Assembly: GCA_027864655.1 (NCBI GenBank)
Contig: JAQAZG010000017.1
Span: forward strand, 1-42,049
From: Oleispirillum naphthae
GTDB taxonomy: Bacteria > Pseudomonadota > Alphaproteobacteria > Rhodospirillales > Rhodospirillaceae
Direction of reading: 5' to 3'
DNA length: 42,049 nt
Each line of letters begins with the position of its first letter. The stretch's first letter is position 1. The position numbers and the translations under genes were made by a program. The notes under the pieces are model-generated. The model had not been told where the DNA came from. It made no database searches and saw only the letters and a program-made list of their open reading frames with translations. Positions 18,572 through 27,544 of the stretch are shown piece after piece.

Positions 18572-18764
18572 GGCTCCACTCTAACGCATGGAGACACAAA
18601 GGGAATACCGAACGTTTGCGCGAACCCGGCGGCGGGGCGGTCTTGCCGCCGGGTGTAGGGCCGGATTCTTCGGGATTTGTTCCATATTCACAATGTCCAA
18701 GAAGCATCGCGAACCTGCCGGGCCGGGCATGGCCGCTGGGGGTTCGCGCGGCGGCCGCGCCTTC
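18572..18764 (-). promoter_or_regulatory. CRISPR leader
   Basis: The 193 bases between cas2 and the leader-proximal repeat hold no gene. An inverted repeat CGCGAACC (18708-18715) / GGTTCGCG (18741-18748), a layout often seen in I-C leaders, is present. There is also a third GCGCGAACCC word at 18618-18627 and a 9-bp hairpin CCCGGCGGC (18625-18633) / GCCGCCGGG (18645-18653). A short AT-richer patch around 18670-18700 could hold the minus-strand promoter (TTGGAC at 18700-18695), but no good -10 box is spaced to it. Confidence 0.75.
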
Positions 18765-19055
18765 CTAGAAGATCAGCGGTCCGTCGAGGTCGAGGCTGGG
18801 TTTCGCGCCGACGTGTTCCACCTTGTGCCGATTGCCGGAGCCGAGAAAGTAGAAGCGCAGGCTATCGCGTTCCGGGTCGATCAATCCGGTCAGGGCGGCG
18901 CGCAAAGAGGCCCACTGCGCCGGATCGACCTCGCACTCGAACACCGAGCATTGCACCCGTTGGCCGCGGTTCTGGCATGCCTTGGCGACGCGGCGCAGGC
19001 GGCGGCGTCCGGCGGCATCGGTGGTGCTGACGTCATAGGTGACGAGAACCAGCAT
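18765..19055 (-). CDS. cas2: CRISPR-associated Cas2 (type I-C)
   Basis: A 96-residue ferredoxin-fold protein that forms the Cas1-Cas2 spacer integration complex. It opens MLVLVTYDVSTTD with the conserved Asp8 and continues with RRLRRVAKACQNRGQRVQCSVFECEV, typical of I-C Cas2. The chosen start at 19055 gives the usual family length and follows the cas1 stop by four bases; upstream in-frame sequence belongs to cas1. It is the last gene of the operon, next to the leader. Confidence 0.97.
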   Translation of the reverse strand: MLVLVTYDVSTTDAAGRRRLRRVAKACQNRGQRVQCSVFECEVDPAQWASLRAALTGLIDPERDSLRFYFLGSGNRHKVEHVGAKPSLDLDGPLIF

Positions 19056-19059
19056 GGCA

Positions 19060-20088
19060 TCACCGTGCGATGAACGGGGGATAGGCGTCGAGGTCGCCGC
19101 GCAGCCGCATCGCCAGCAGGCGCGCCTGTGCATGCCAGAGCAGGCCGACGGCGCAGGTTTCCTCCAGAAATGGGTGGCGGATGTCTTCCGCCTTGCGTTT
19201 CTGGTAGGCGATGAGAACGGTCCGCCGCGCCTCGTCGGTCAGGGTCACCGCTCCGGCCTCGTCGGCCAGGAAGTCGCGCGCCCGCACCTGTCCGCGGTTG
19301 ATCAGGCTTAAGACCAGCCGGTCGGCGAACCAGGCGCGGAATTCCTCGACCAGATCCAGGGCGAGACTGGGGCGCCCCGGCCTTTCCCGGTGCAGAAACC
19401 CCACCTGCGGGTCGAGGCCCACGCCCTCCAGCGCCGAGCGCGCATCGTGAGTGAGCAGGGTGTAAATGAACGACAGCAAGCAGTTCACCGCGTCAGTGGG
19501 GGGGCGGCGCACCCGTCCGGCAAAGGCGAAGGCCGGGTCTTCGTTGCGCAGCAGGGCGGGAAAGGCGGCAAAGTACACAGCGGCGGCGTCGCCCTCCACC
19601 CCGCGCAGGGCGTCGAGGCCGGGCGTGGCTTCCAACCGGCGCAGGGCGATGGCCAGGGCATGGATGGCGGCGGAGATGCGGCCCTCTGCGTCCGCCCCGT
19701 GGTCGCGCCGCGCCCGCAGCAGAACGCTGCGCTGGTTGGCGATCTTGCCGGTGAGGATGGATCGGGCGATGTCGGCGGAGGCCGCCGGGCCGTCGGCTGC
19801 GGCGTACTGGGCGCGGCGCAGGCGGACGTTGCCGGAAACCGGCCCCTCGACGCGGGCGAGGAAGCGCCCCTTCTCGGTCATCCAGGTCAGGGTGACTCCG
19901 GCCTCGGCGCACGCCCCGAGCAGGAAAGGACTGGCGGAGACCCGTCCGAAGCCGACGATGCCGTCCACGTTGTGCAACGGCACGCGGGTTTTGCCGCCTT
20001 CCTCCCGTGCGATCAGCACGCAGTCGCCGTCCTTCGACAGATAGCTGCCCTGCGAGGTGACGTAGAGGGTGTTGCCCAGGCGTTTCAT
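19060..20088 (-). CDS. cas1: CRISPR-associated integrase Cas1 (type I-C)
   Basis: A 342-residue spacer-acquisition integrase. The start MKRLGNTLYVTSQGSYLSKD is characteristic of I-C Cas1. Metal-binding residues are in place: Glu165 (RGVEGDAAAVYF), His233 (VGFLHRERPGRPSLALDL) and Asp245/Glu248. The ATG at 20088 overlaps the cas4 stop by four bases. Length is normal and no damage is seen, so adaptation should be functional. Confidence 0.97.
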   Translation of the reverse strand: MKRLGNTLYVTSQGSYLSKDGDCVLIAREEGGKTRVPLHNVDGIVGFGRVSASPFLLGACAEAGVTLTWMTEKGRFLARVEGPVSGNVRLRRAQYAAADGPAASADIARSILTGKIANQRSVLLRARRDHGADAEGRISAAIHALAIALRRLEATPGLDALRGVEGDAAAVYFAAFPALLRNEDPAFAFAGRVRRPPTDAVNCLLSFIYTLLTHDARSALEGVGLDPQVGFLHRERPGRPSLALDLVEEFRAWFADRLVLSLINRGQVRARDFLADEAGAVTLTDEARRTVLIAYQKRKAEDIRHPFLEETCAVGLLWHAQARLLAMRLRGDLDAYPPFIAR

Positions 20089-20753
20089 GGCGGTTCCTCC
20101 GTCTCGGCAAGCTGGCGCGCCACGGCGCGGGCGGTCCAGGCGCGGGCGGAGCGCCCGGCCAGGCCGGGGCGGCAAATCTCCACCAGGGAACAGGCGGCGC
20201 ATCGCGCATCGCCTGAGAGAGGCGGCGGCAGGGCGGGTTCGTGCAGCAAGGCGTGCAGGCGGGCGGCCAGATCCTCCACCCGGCGGCGCAGTTCCGGAAG
20301 GAAGGCCACCGCCTCGCGCCGCCGCGGTTTGCCGTAGAACAGGGCTCCTTCGGGAACCTCGACTCCCAGCATCTCCTCCAGGCAGAGCGCCTGCGCGCAC
20401 AACTGGATGCGGTCGGCGTCGTGCGCCTTAGGCTTGCCGCGCTTGTATTCCACCGGGAAGGGCCGCCGGACGATTGCGCCGCCGGGCGCGGCCTTGCGGC
20501 GGAACTCCACCACGTCGGCGATGCCGGAGAGCCCCAGGCGGCGGCTGACGAGGCGCACGCCGCGCGCGATGCGCAGGTTCCCCCGCGTCTCGCCTTCGCC
20601 GGAATCGGCGCGCTCGTGCAGGATGCGCCCCTCGGCGGTGAGGCGGTTTTCCGCCCACGCCTGCTCCCCGTGGATCAGGGCGCACTGGCGCGGGCAGAAG
20701 GCCAGGTGTTGCAAGGCCGAAAGCGGCCGCAGATCGTCGTCTTCCGCATCCAT
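20085..20753 (-). CDS. cas4: CRISPR-associated exonuclease Cas4
   Basis: A 222-residue RecB-like nuclease with an Fe-S cluster that trims and PAM-selects prespacers with Cas1-Cas2. The four cluster cysteines are visible: Cys20 (AFCPRQC) and Cys185, Cys188 and Cys194 (CAACSLVEIC). The nuclease motif is Asp80 (GIADVVEF) and Glu102-Tyr-Lys104 (VEYKRGKPK), followed by QLCAQALCLEE. It overlaps cas1 by four bases and lies 18 bases after cas7. Confidence 0.96.
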   Translation of the reverse strand: MDAEDDDLRPLSALQHLAFCPRQCALIHGEQAWAENRLTAEGRILHERADSGEGETRGNLRIARGVRLVSRRLGLSGIADVVEFRRKAAPGGAIVRRPFPVEYKRGKPKAHDADRIQLCAQALCLEEMLGVEVPEGALFYGKPRRREAVAFLPELRRRVEDLAARLHALLHEPALPPPLSGDARCAACSLVEICRPGLAGRSARAWTARAVARQLAETEEPP

Positions 20754-20771
20754 CCCTCGGCCCTCCGCGGA

Positions 20772-21656
20772 TCAGAAGCCTTCGAGTTCATCGGGCTTAA
20801 GTCCGTCCAATTTATCCAGGGTATAGGTGCCATCGGGGTTGACGTGCAGAGACCGATGCACCCTGGCGGAGGAGTACTGGCCGGATTTGCAATTGTGTTT
20901 CCACCAGAACACCCACAGCACCGCCATGCTGCCTTCGGGCCGAGCGGAGGACGCATCGTTTTCGAAGAGCTTGGGCAGGATCGCCTTGATCGCCTCGGCG
21001 TCGTCGTCGCTGAAGCCGGTGCGTTTCGCCAGTTGCGGGTTGATGCTGCCATAGGTGACGTAGAAGGCTTCGTTCTCGACACGATGTTTCATCCCCATGG
21101 TGTCGGAACTCTTCTTGCCTTCCTTGCCTTCCTTCTCATCGTTGTTGACGCTTTTGACGATCTGGTTGCTGGCGATGGAGATGGGTTTAACGCTGAAGGC
21201 AGACTGAATGGTGAGCGGCCCCCGGATCGGGATGGACACGCCATCGCCCGACTTGCTGCTATCTTCATCGCTATCTTTGTTCTTCTTGCCTTTGCCCTTG
21301 TTTTCGTAGGCGAAAAGTTGGCCGAAGGCGCGCACGTCGAACCATTTGGCACAGGCTTTTTCGGTGTTCTTCTTTTTTTCTTTGTTGTCATAGAGCGATT
21401 GGCCGAGAAGGGCTTCGGCCCGTGCCTTCAGGTGGGGAAAGTCGTCGTTTCTGCGGTCATCGGACTGCACGAAAATATCGAACCCACCTTCCTGCAAACG
21501 GTCGCGCAGCTTGCGCTTCAGGCAGACGTCGGAGATTTCGCCCAAGCCTTCATAGGTGACGCGCGGGCGGTTGCCGTCCAGAGGGTCGCCGTTGGGGTTG
21601 GCATTCTTCACGGAGATGATCAGGGCAAAGTCGATCTTGTGTTGCAGGGAGGTCAT
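20772..21656 (-). CDS. cas7c: Cascade backbone subunit Cas7c (Csd2)
   Basis: A 294-residue RAMP protein that polymerises along the crRNA to form the I-C Cascade backbone. The N-terminal signature SVKNANPNGDPLDGNRPR and the FDVRAFGQLFAYE and IPIRGPLTIQSAFSV blocks are those of Csd2/Cas7. A lysine-rich loop (KGKGKKNKDSDEDSSKSGDG, about 127-146) interrupts the fold. The start overlaps the cas8c stop (ATGA). Confidence 0.97.
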   Translation of the reverse strand: MTSLQHKIDFALIISVKNANPNGDPLDGNRPRVTYEGLGEISDVCLKRKLRDRLQEGGFDIFVQSDDRRNDDFPHLKARAEALLGQSLYDNKEKKKNTEKACAKWFDVRAFGQLFAYENKGKGKKNKDSDEDSSKSGDGVSIPIRGPLTIQSAFSVKPISIASNQIVKSVNNDEKEGKEGKKSSDTMGMKHRVENEAFYVTYGSINPQLAKRTGFSDDDAEAIKAILPKLFENDASSARPEGSMAVLWVFWWKHNCKSGQYSSARVHRSLHVNPDGTYTLDKLDGLKPDELEGF

Positions 21657-23695
21657 TCCTTGTCTCCTTCGGCATTGGTGGCGGCTTCGGATTTCTTAAG
21701 CAGAGCGCGGGTCTGGCAGCGGTAACCCAGCAGGAATTCGGGGCCGAGAGGGCTGTCGCCGATGAAATCGTCAGGGCGGAACTGATCGACGATTTCGTTC
21801 AGCAGCTTCTCCCGTTTGACCAGGAAACCAGTGTCGTTGTTTTGCAAACGTTTTTTGTAGGGCAGTAGGGCGAGTTCCAAACGGCGCCAAGTAGAAGCCG
21901 GATGATCGGCAAAACGCTGGAATAGGCGTGCGGCGTTTGTTGGCCGATTCTCGTCGGCATTTTTTAGAGCCATTTGTTCGATATTCTCGGCGACTGCCAG
22001 CAGACGACCGAACAGGTAGTCGCGGCTGGTTCGTTCGGTTTCAAGAGACATGGCGTATTCGTCCTTTTCCAGACGTAGTTGGGAGCCTTTGAAAACGGCG
22101 CAGGCGACATCGAGCGTAGCCTCCCACCTGTAGAGAGGGGCTTTCTTGGTCGTTTGCGGATGTTTGGCCGCCTTGCGAAAACACGACACCACGATGTCGT
22201 TCGGGATGGGGGTGCCGTCGATGATGCAGGGAATCAGGCGTTCTATGGTTGCGGCGATGGCTTTGTCGTCGGACTGCGAGCGTTTCTTTTTCGTATTGTC
22301 TGCGTCGGCCTCTTCTCTGCCGCCCCAGGCGGCTTCCGCGATTGCTTGCGGTGAGGGGGCGAAGGCCGTGGTGATAATAGGGATGGATTTGGTTTTCTTA
22401 TCTTCCTGGGGCTTTGGAAAATACGTTTGCGGCCAAGCCAGCGCCGAATGCCAATTCCGCAGGCGTTGCAGAAATTCCGATCCCTTGAGTTCGCGATAAT
22501 AGGTGATTGCCATGCGGCCGGTGGTCGCGGAGTCCAGACCCATGATCACGATGTCCTCGGAGGGGTCGTCAATGTCGCCGTAACCCGCCATGAATTTGTT
22601 CAGGCGGCGCGCATAGATCTGTCCGAGGTCGCGGGAGTGGTCTGTCGTGGCTTCCTCGGGAATGAGTGCCACCTCTTCCGGGGCGTCGTCGTCCCAGGAT
22701 TTCCAATCGTCCAGTCCACCAAAGGGGGCGGGTATATCTTTTCCCGATACCGCCCAGGCGACGAATACCTGGTCGCCGTGGCGAAACCCTTGGTGCCCGA
22801 TCAACCAACGCAAGGCGCTGTGCGCCTTCTCTGACGCTTCATAACCCACGACACACGCCTGGGCACCCTCTTTGTCGGTGAAACGTCCACGAAAGGTAAA
22901 GCCGCCCTCGTCGTTGGAAGAAATCAGTTTTGCGCCATCGGCGGAGTTGCGGATGCCGCGCGGATGCTTAGAAGTCAGAGGTACGGATTTTCCCGTAACC
23001 ATGCAAAGGCCGGAGGGGAGAAGCGAAGGGTAATATTCGCTCCATCCCTGCAATAGATCCGGGTCGTCCCAAGTGCCGACGTTCGGATCGCCAGGGCTGA
23101 GTTCGATCTGCCAGCGGACAACGGCATCCTGGGGCGTTCGCTCGGAACCGACAGCCTTCCATATCGGCCATTGTTCCTTGTCCTTGCGGTCAGCCTTGAG
23201 TAGAAATTTTCCGTCCTGGGAGAACGGAATGACGCGGGGAGCCTTGTTCCGCAGATCGGCGATCAGGCACCCTTTTTCCGTATAGGCCAAGATCGCCTTG
23301 AGTTTCGGGTGAGGGAACGCTTCCACCCATCGGCGCAGTCCATCGACATAATCCTTGTGGGGTTGATCCGGCGTTTTTAGAAAGCCACGGGTGACTTTGC
23401 CGCTGAAGGCGCGGAAATCCCCGGCGACGTATTGCAGCTTGTCGGCCAAGGGATGGGGGGGCGGTTTGCTGCCAGAACGGCTGCCGGAATGCACAGTGCA
23501 GGGAATGCAGGTTTGGGCTTCCGTTTTGTCGATGACACGGGCGGCGACGAAGTCCCCCGCCGCGTTCAACGTCACCTCGATATGGACGGCGGCAAAGATG
23601 TGACCGACCGGGAGGGGGCGGCGGCCTTCGTTATCCAGCAGCGAATTGCCCTGCGCGGCTTCGTAGGTTTCGTAGAGTTTGTGAATCCAGCTCAT
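21653..23695 (-). CDS. cas8c: Cascade large subunit Cas8c (Csd1)
   Basis: A 680-residue I-C large subunit that recognises the PAM and in I-C encodes the internally translated Cas11c small subunit. The start MSWIHKLYETYEA and the conserved ILAYTEKGCLIADL, SALRWLIGHQGFRHGDQVFVAW, GLDSATTGRMAITYYRELKG and LGYRCQTRALL identify Csd1. The ATG at 23695 overlaps the cas5 stop. An internal Cas11c start, expected in the last quarter, cannot be fixed by eye. GC and codon use are a little lower than in the neighbouring cas genes over about 21900-23400. Confidence 0.96.
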   Translation of the reverse strand: MSWIHKLYETYEAAQGNSLLDNEGRRPLPVGHIFAAVHIEVTLNAAGDFVAARVIDKTEAQTCIPCTVHSGSRSGSKPPPHPLADKLQYVAGDFRAFSGKVTRGFLKTPDQPHKDYVDGLRRWVEAFPHPKLKAILAYTEKGCLIADLRNKAPRVIPFSQDGKFLLKADRKDKEQWPIWKAVGSERTPQDAVVRWQIELSPGDPNVGTWDDPDLLQGWSEYYPSLLPSGLCMVTGKSVPLTSKHPRGIRNSADGAKLISSNDEGGFTFRGRFTDKEGAQACVVGYEASEKAHSALRWLIGHQGFRHGDQVFVAWAVSGKDIPAPFGGLDDWKSWDDDAPEEVALIPEEATTDHSRDLGQIYARRLNKFMAGYGDIDDPSEDIVIMGLDSATTGRMAITYYRELKGSEFLQRLRNWHSALAWPQTYFPKPQEDKKTKSIPIITTAFAPSPQAIAEAAWGGREEADADNTKKKRSQSDDKAIAATIERLIPCIIDGTPIPNDIVVSCFRKAAKHPQTTKKAPLYRWEATLDVACAVFKGSQLRLEKDEYAMSLETERTSRDYLFGRLLAVAENIEQMALKNADENRPTNAARLFQRFADHPASTWRRLELALLPYKKRLQNNDTGFLVKREKLLNEIVDQFRPDDFIGDSPLGPEFLLGYRCQTRALLKKSEAATNAEGDKE

Positions 23696-24432
23696 GCTTC
23701 GGCCTCCTCGTACAGGCCCGGTTCCCGCCAGCCGATGAAGGTTTGGTCGGTTTCGAACTCCTTGGGGATCATCTTGCGGATGAAGCGGCGGGTCGGGCAG
23801 TCCTCGGGCCGGGGGAAGGCGATCTCGCCCGCCCGCATCACCGGCTGCCAGAAGCGGGCGTGCAGTTCGTTCTTGCCGGTTTCGTCCTCGTCCGGGTAGT
23901 CGAAGCCATGGAACATCAGGCCGAAGGAAACGTCCGGCGCGGCGGCATAGGGGCTTTCGCCCTCGCCGAAGGTGCAGGGTTCCACGTAGCCCTGGCATTC
24001 CCGCGTGCCGAGGAAGATATCCTGCCGTCCGCCGCGTTCCAGCATGCGTTTGGCGATGGAGAAATGCTTGCCGTCCACCCAGTCGTCGCGCAGTTCCGGG
24101 CGGGCCCGGTTCCATTCGAAGTGCGCCGCGACTTGGTATTCCACGTCGGCGAGGTAGGTGTAGATGGAGAGGTCGTTGCCCGGCTCGTGGTACTTCAGGG
24201 GCTTCACCCCCTTGGTCTGGGTGCGGATCGGCTTCATCACCCGCACCCGGTCGATCACCCAGGTCAGGCTGGGCTTCCAATAGATCGACTTGGCGACGCC
24301 CTTCAGCGCCTCGTAGGTGGGGATGGGATAAGAGCACTTCTCTCCGCCCACCCGCGTCAGCGGGTCGGTGAACAGGGCGAAGCGTCCCCGCAGGGTGAAC
24401 GCGATGCTGTTTTTCGGCGTGGTGAATTCCAA
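23692..24432 (-). CDS. cas5c: crRNA endonuclease / Cascade subunit Cas5c (Cas5d)
   Basis: A 246-residue RAMP protein that in I-C replaces Cas6: it cuts pre-crRNA and caps the 5' handle. Family blocks are RGRFALFTDPLTRVGGEKCSYPIPT, YEALKGVAKSIYWKPSLTWVIDRV and a C-terminal GLMFHGFDYPDE-containing region. No ATG is available at the right place. TTG at 24432, five bases after GGAGG that directly follows the cas3 stop, gives the expected length and is taken as start. It overlaps cas8c by four bases. Confidence 0.95.
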   Translation of the reverse strand: MEFTTPKNSIAFTLRGRFALFTDPLTRVGGEKCSYPIPTYEALKGVAKSIYWKPSLTWVIDRVRVMKPIRTQTKGVKPLKYHEPGNDLSIYTYLADVEYQVAAHFEWNRARPELRDDWVDGKHFSIAKRMLERGGRQDIFLGTRECQGYVEPCTFGEGESPYAAAPDVSFGLMFHGFDYPDEDETGKNELHARFWQPVMRAGEIAFPRPEDCPTRRFIRKMIPKEFETDQTFIGWREPGLYEEAEA

Positions 24433-24442
24433 GGGGGCCTCC

Positions 24443-26857
24443 CTAGGCTTCGAGGAAAGACAACGGTTCGACGGGTTCGTCGGAGAGGCCGAACTCCCGG
24501 CTGTAGTGCCGTTCGTCCAGCACCAGGATTTCGGCGTCGGGAATTTGTTGCAACGCTCCCTTTCCCAGCAGAATGCGTTTGCGGTTGGGGAACAGGTTGA
24601 CCGAATAGCGTTGCGCGCGGCGCAACAGGGCGCGTCGTTGCTCCGGCGTGATCTCCGCCTGGAGTTCGGCGATGATTTTCTTTCCCGCGCCATAAGGAAC
24701 GATGACGCCCTCGGTCGGTGCGTCGATTGTCTGGAAAGTCCGCGCGGCGGTCATGAAGGATTGCCGCAGCATCAGCGGGTGGGGCATGTTGCCGCCGTTC
24801 AATCCATTCTCCGCCAGGATTTCCAGCAGGGTTTCGTCGCGTCCGGTATCGGTGGGGTAGTCCATGTCGTTCCGGCAGTCATGGAAGGCGTATTTGAAGT
24901 ATCGCACCATTGCCAAGGGGTGCAGCAGGCTGCCGCCCAGGCTCTCCGGGTCGGCGGCGAAGTCGCGCAGGACGCGGGCGGCGCATTCCTTGCCGCGCGC
25001 GATGTCGGGCAGGGGGGAGAGGTTTTCCGCTTCCGGCGTCACGATGTGGACGCGGCCTTTATCCGCCGCGCCGTTGCGGTTGCAGCGGCCCGCCGCCTGG
25101 GCGATGGAATCCAGCCCGGCGAGGAAACGGACGACGGCGCGGAAGTCGATGTCCACCCCGGCCTCGATCAACTGGGTGCTGATGCACAATACCGGGCGCT
25201 TCAGGTCCAGGCGCTTGCGCACTAGGCCAAGAATGCGTTTGCGGTGGTGCGCGCACATGTCGGTGCTGAGGTGGAAGACATCGCCCGGGCATTCCGTCCG
25301 GAGCGCGCGGTAAAGTTCCATCGCCGCCTTCTTGGTGTTGACCACGACCAGACAGTTGCCGAGGTCGCGGCACTCCGCCAGCGCGAGATCGGCGATTTCC
25401 GGCATGGTCATCGTTCGGTTGCCGGAGGTGTGGTCGATGATCTCCACCCGATCCAGTTCCTGGAAAAGTCGGTTCAGGTCGCCCATCATCTCCACCGGGG
25501 ATTCGATGCATCCCTTCTCCGCGTCCACCTCGGTCAGTAGCGGCTGTGTCGCGGTGCACAGGACGACGCTGGACCCGCCCTGCCGCACCAGGAAATTCAC
25601 CACGTTGCAGAAGAGGTGGATGCAGCGGATGGGCAGGGTCTGCGCCTCGTCGAACACGATCACCGCATCGCACAGGCGGGGCAGCCGCCGCGCGCCGCGC
25701 GTGCCGCCGCCGAAGGCCGCCTCCAGAAACTGCACCATGGTGGTGAAGATCACCGGCGCATCCCAGGTTTCGCCCAGATGCTTGCTGATCCAGGTGTCGC
25801 GTTCCGGTTCCAGGTTGGAGTGGTGTTCCAACACGATGCGGCCCGTGTCGTTGCCGGTTTCCAGCGCCCGACGCGCCGCAGCCGCGTTCTGATCGATGAT
25901 CGAGGTATAGGGGATGACGTGGATGATCCGCTTCAGGCCATGCTTGCGCGCGTGATGCAAGGCGAAGCGCAGCCCCGCGTGGGTTTTTCCTCCGCCGGTC
26001 GGTACGGTGAGGGTGAAGAGGCCCCGTGCGTCCTCGGCATGGGCGCGACAATCGTCGGAAATCCGCCGCCGCAGGCGATTGACCCGGCCTTCGCCGGAAA
26101 AGCCCGCGAGGTGCGCCTCATGCCGCGCGATCAGCGCATCCCAGTCCGGCGTACCGTCGCCGCGCAGGTCGTGCAGGGTTGGGAATTCGAATGCGGCGCT
26201 GTCGAAGCGGTCGGCGTCCAGCAGGCATCCCAGAAGCATGCGCACCAGGAAGCCACGATCGAATGCGGCCAGACGTTTGTTATCGGTCGATTTGTATCGT
26301 GTGGTGATTTCCAGAAGCCGACCGTGAATTTCCTTCAATGCCGGTAGCATCCGCTGTTGCGCCTCAGCCACCAGTCCGGGCAGGTTGGCGAGGGCTGCCG
26401 CCAGATGGGTTTCCGATTGCGGTTTGCCGACGCGGCGGCGGAATTGGTCTTGCCCTTCCGGTGACAGGCAGTCGATCAGTCCCGAATGGTGAGAGGCCAG
26501 ACACAGCGCCAGCGCCTGGGCGGCGGGCAGTGCTTGGTTCCCCTTTGCGACTCCCCGTTCCCATAGCCATTGCGCCGCAGCCGTCGAATGGTCGATTTTC
26601 CCCTTCATGCGGGCAGCATCGACGAAACCGTCGGAGTCTTGGTCCAGAGCGCCGGCAGCGGAACGCAGGTAATCGCGGAATTCCGGGCAGGCCTTGCCCC
26701 AGTCATGCAGCAGCCCCAGCAGGAACCCGGCCTGCGAAAGCCCCAGCGGCGCGGCGTTTTCCCCGGCCAGACGGGCGACGCCCGCGCAGTGGGCGGCGAC
26801 GCTTTGTTCCACGCCGTCGCTTTTGCGAACGTGGGCGGGAAATCCGGTTACGTCCAT
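24443..26857 (-). CDS. cas3: CRISPR-associated helicase-nuclease Cas3 (type I-C)
   Basis: An 804-residue effector that Cascade recruits to unwind and degrade target DNA. The N-terminal HD nuclease has His23 (AAHCAGVARL) and His51-Asp52 (LLHDWGK). The SF2 helicase has Walker A VPTGGGKT (285-292), DEAQ (403-406), CTATQP, STQLIEAGVDIDF and QAAGRCNRNG. The C-terminal domain is intact. The start at 26857 follows GGGGGGA. It is the first gene of the cas operon. The intergenic DNA upstream holds two GGGGGTGAC repeats that resemble the operator near the WYL gene. Confidence 0.97.
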   Translation of the reverse strand: MDVTGFPAHVRKSDGVEQSVAAHCAGVARLAGENAAPLGLSQAGFLLGLLHDWGKACPEFRDYLRSAAGALDQDSDGFVDAARMKGKIDHSTAAAQWLWERGVAKGNQALPAAQALALCLASHHSGLIDCLSPEGQDQFRRRVGKPQSETHLAAALANLPGLVAEAQQRMLPALKEIHGRLLEITTRYKSTDNKRLAAFDRGFLVRMLLGCLLDADRFDSAAFEFPTLHDLRGDGTPDWDALIARHEAHLAGFSGEGRVNRLRRRISDDCRAHAEDARGLFTLTVPTGGGKTHAGLRFALHHARKHGLKRIIHVIPYTSIIDQNAAAARRALETGNDTGRIVLEHHSNLEPERDTWISKHLGETWDAPVIFTTMVQFLEAAFGGGTRGARRLPRLCDAVIVFDEAQTLPIRCIHLFCNVVNFLVRQGGSSVVLCTATQPLLTEVDAEKGCIESPVEMMGDLNRLFQELDRVEIIDHTSGNRTMTMPEIADLALAECRDLGNCLVVVNTKKAAMELYRALRTECPGDVFHLSTDMCAHHRKRILGLVRKRLDLKRPVLCISTQLIEAGVDIDFRAVVRFLAGLDSIAQAAGRCNRNGAADKGRVHIVTPEAENLSPLPDIARGKECAARVLRDFAADPESLGGSLLHPLAMVRYFKYAFHDCRNDMDYPTDTGRDETLLEILAENGLNGGNMPHPLMLRQSFMTAARTFQTIDAPTEGVIVPYGAGKKIIAELQAEITPEQRRALLRRAQRYSVNLFPNRKRILLGKGALQQIPDAEILVLDERHYSREFGLSDEPVEPLSFLEA

Positions 26858-26962
26858 TGCGGTTCCCCCCGGAACCTAAGGTATGGTTGTGCGCATGTTG
26901 CGCGTGTCCATCCTCCCCGAACAAGTGAAAGTTGCCGAGGGAACACCTCCACGATGGCGTAT

Positions 26963-27006
26963 GGGGGTGACAAATCCGGTCTTGTGTAAGGGGGTGACCG
27001 ATTCTG
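26963..27006. promoter_or_regulatory. Paired operator-like repeats upstream of cas3
   Basis: GGGGGTGAC occurs at 26963-26971 and again at 26990-26998, 27 bases apart. The second continues as TGACCGATTCTGG, sharing the nine bases TGACCGATT with the palindrome at 28554-28570. They lie about 105-150 bases upstream of cas3, and just upstream of the plus-strand interrupted gene. They are candidate weak sites for the WYL regulator encoded nearby. Confidence 0.4.
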
Positions 27007-27052
27007 GCCGGTGGAGAAGGTAGAAGGGAACGAAGGCGGGGGAAGCGTGACG

Positions 27053-27540
27053 ATGGCCATCGACCTTTACCGGAAAATCGCGGAGACCGACGGCGCATAT
27101 GCCGGGGATGGGCCGGGGCGGCGGCATCTATTGCGGCAGGCGGCGGTCGAGGCGGCGGATTCCTGGCTGCCGCGTCTTTCTTCCATGCGGCGATCCTTGC
27201 TGGAAGTCTATCTTCTTTCTCCGATGGACCGGGTATCGCCCGAACGGGAGAAATGGCTGCGCTTGGCCCTGGCCGCCTAGTGCGAGGCGCGCTGGGACGG
27301 GGCGACGCGGCTGCCGCGCGATCCCGCGATCCTCCGGTTGTTGGAGAGCATCGCGCTGAACCGGGAGCTGCCGCCGGAGCCGCGGTCCGTGCCGAAGTGG
27401 CAATCGGCTCTGCAATGGGCGGTGGCGCTGTGCCTGATCTGTGGGGTCGCCGTCCTCCATGTGGAGCATACGCAGGAAAAGACGCGTCTGGCGGTGCAGC
27501 GCCGGAGCGAAGCCGTGTGGAAGCCACCGCAGCTCGGTGA
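27053..27540 (+). pseudogene. Small unknown gene interrupted by an in-frame amber codon
   Basis: From ATG 27053 (ribosome site GGGGGA upstream) a 75-residue reading frame ends at TAG 27278-27280. The same frame then stays open for more than 250 bases with the same GC-rich third positions: REKWLRLALAA, stop, CEARWDGATRLPRDPAILRLLES and onward. One base change (CAG or TGG to TAG) would explain it, so this is probably a recently broken gene. Amber readthrough is possible. The 3' part runs toward the end of the convergent WYL gene, where the true stop is lost or unclear; the end given here is approximate. I do not recognise the family. The first part has helical, Leu/Arg-rich character without motifs. 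Confidence 0.5.
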
Positions 27541-27544
27541 ATTT

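Noticed and set aside
14470-18650. Many long open frames through the CRISPR array in all frames
   Set aside because: They are translations of the repeat itself (recurring FNPRPCGRGD, FQSTPLREGR or VSIHAPAGGAT) and have no ribosome sites.
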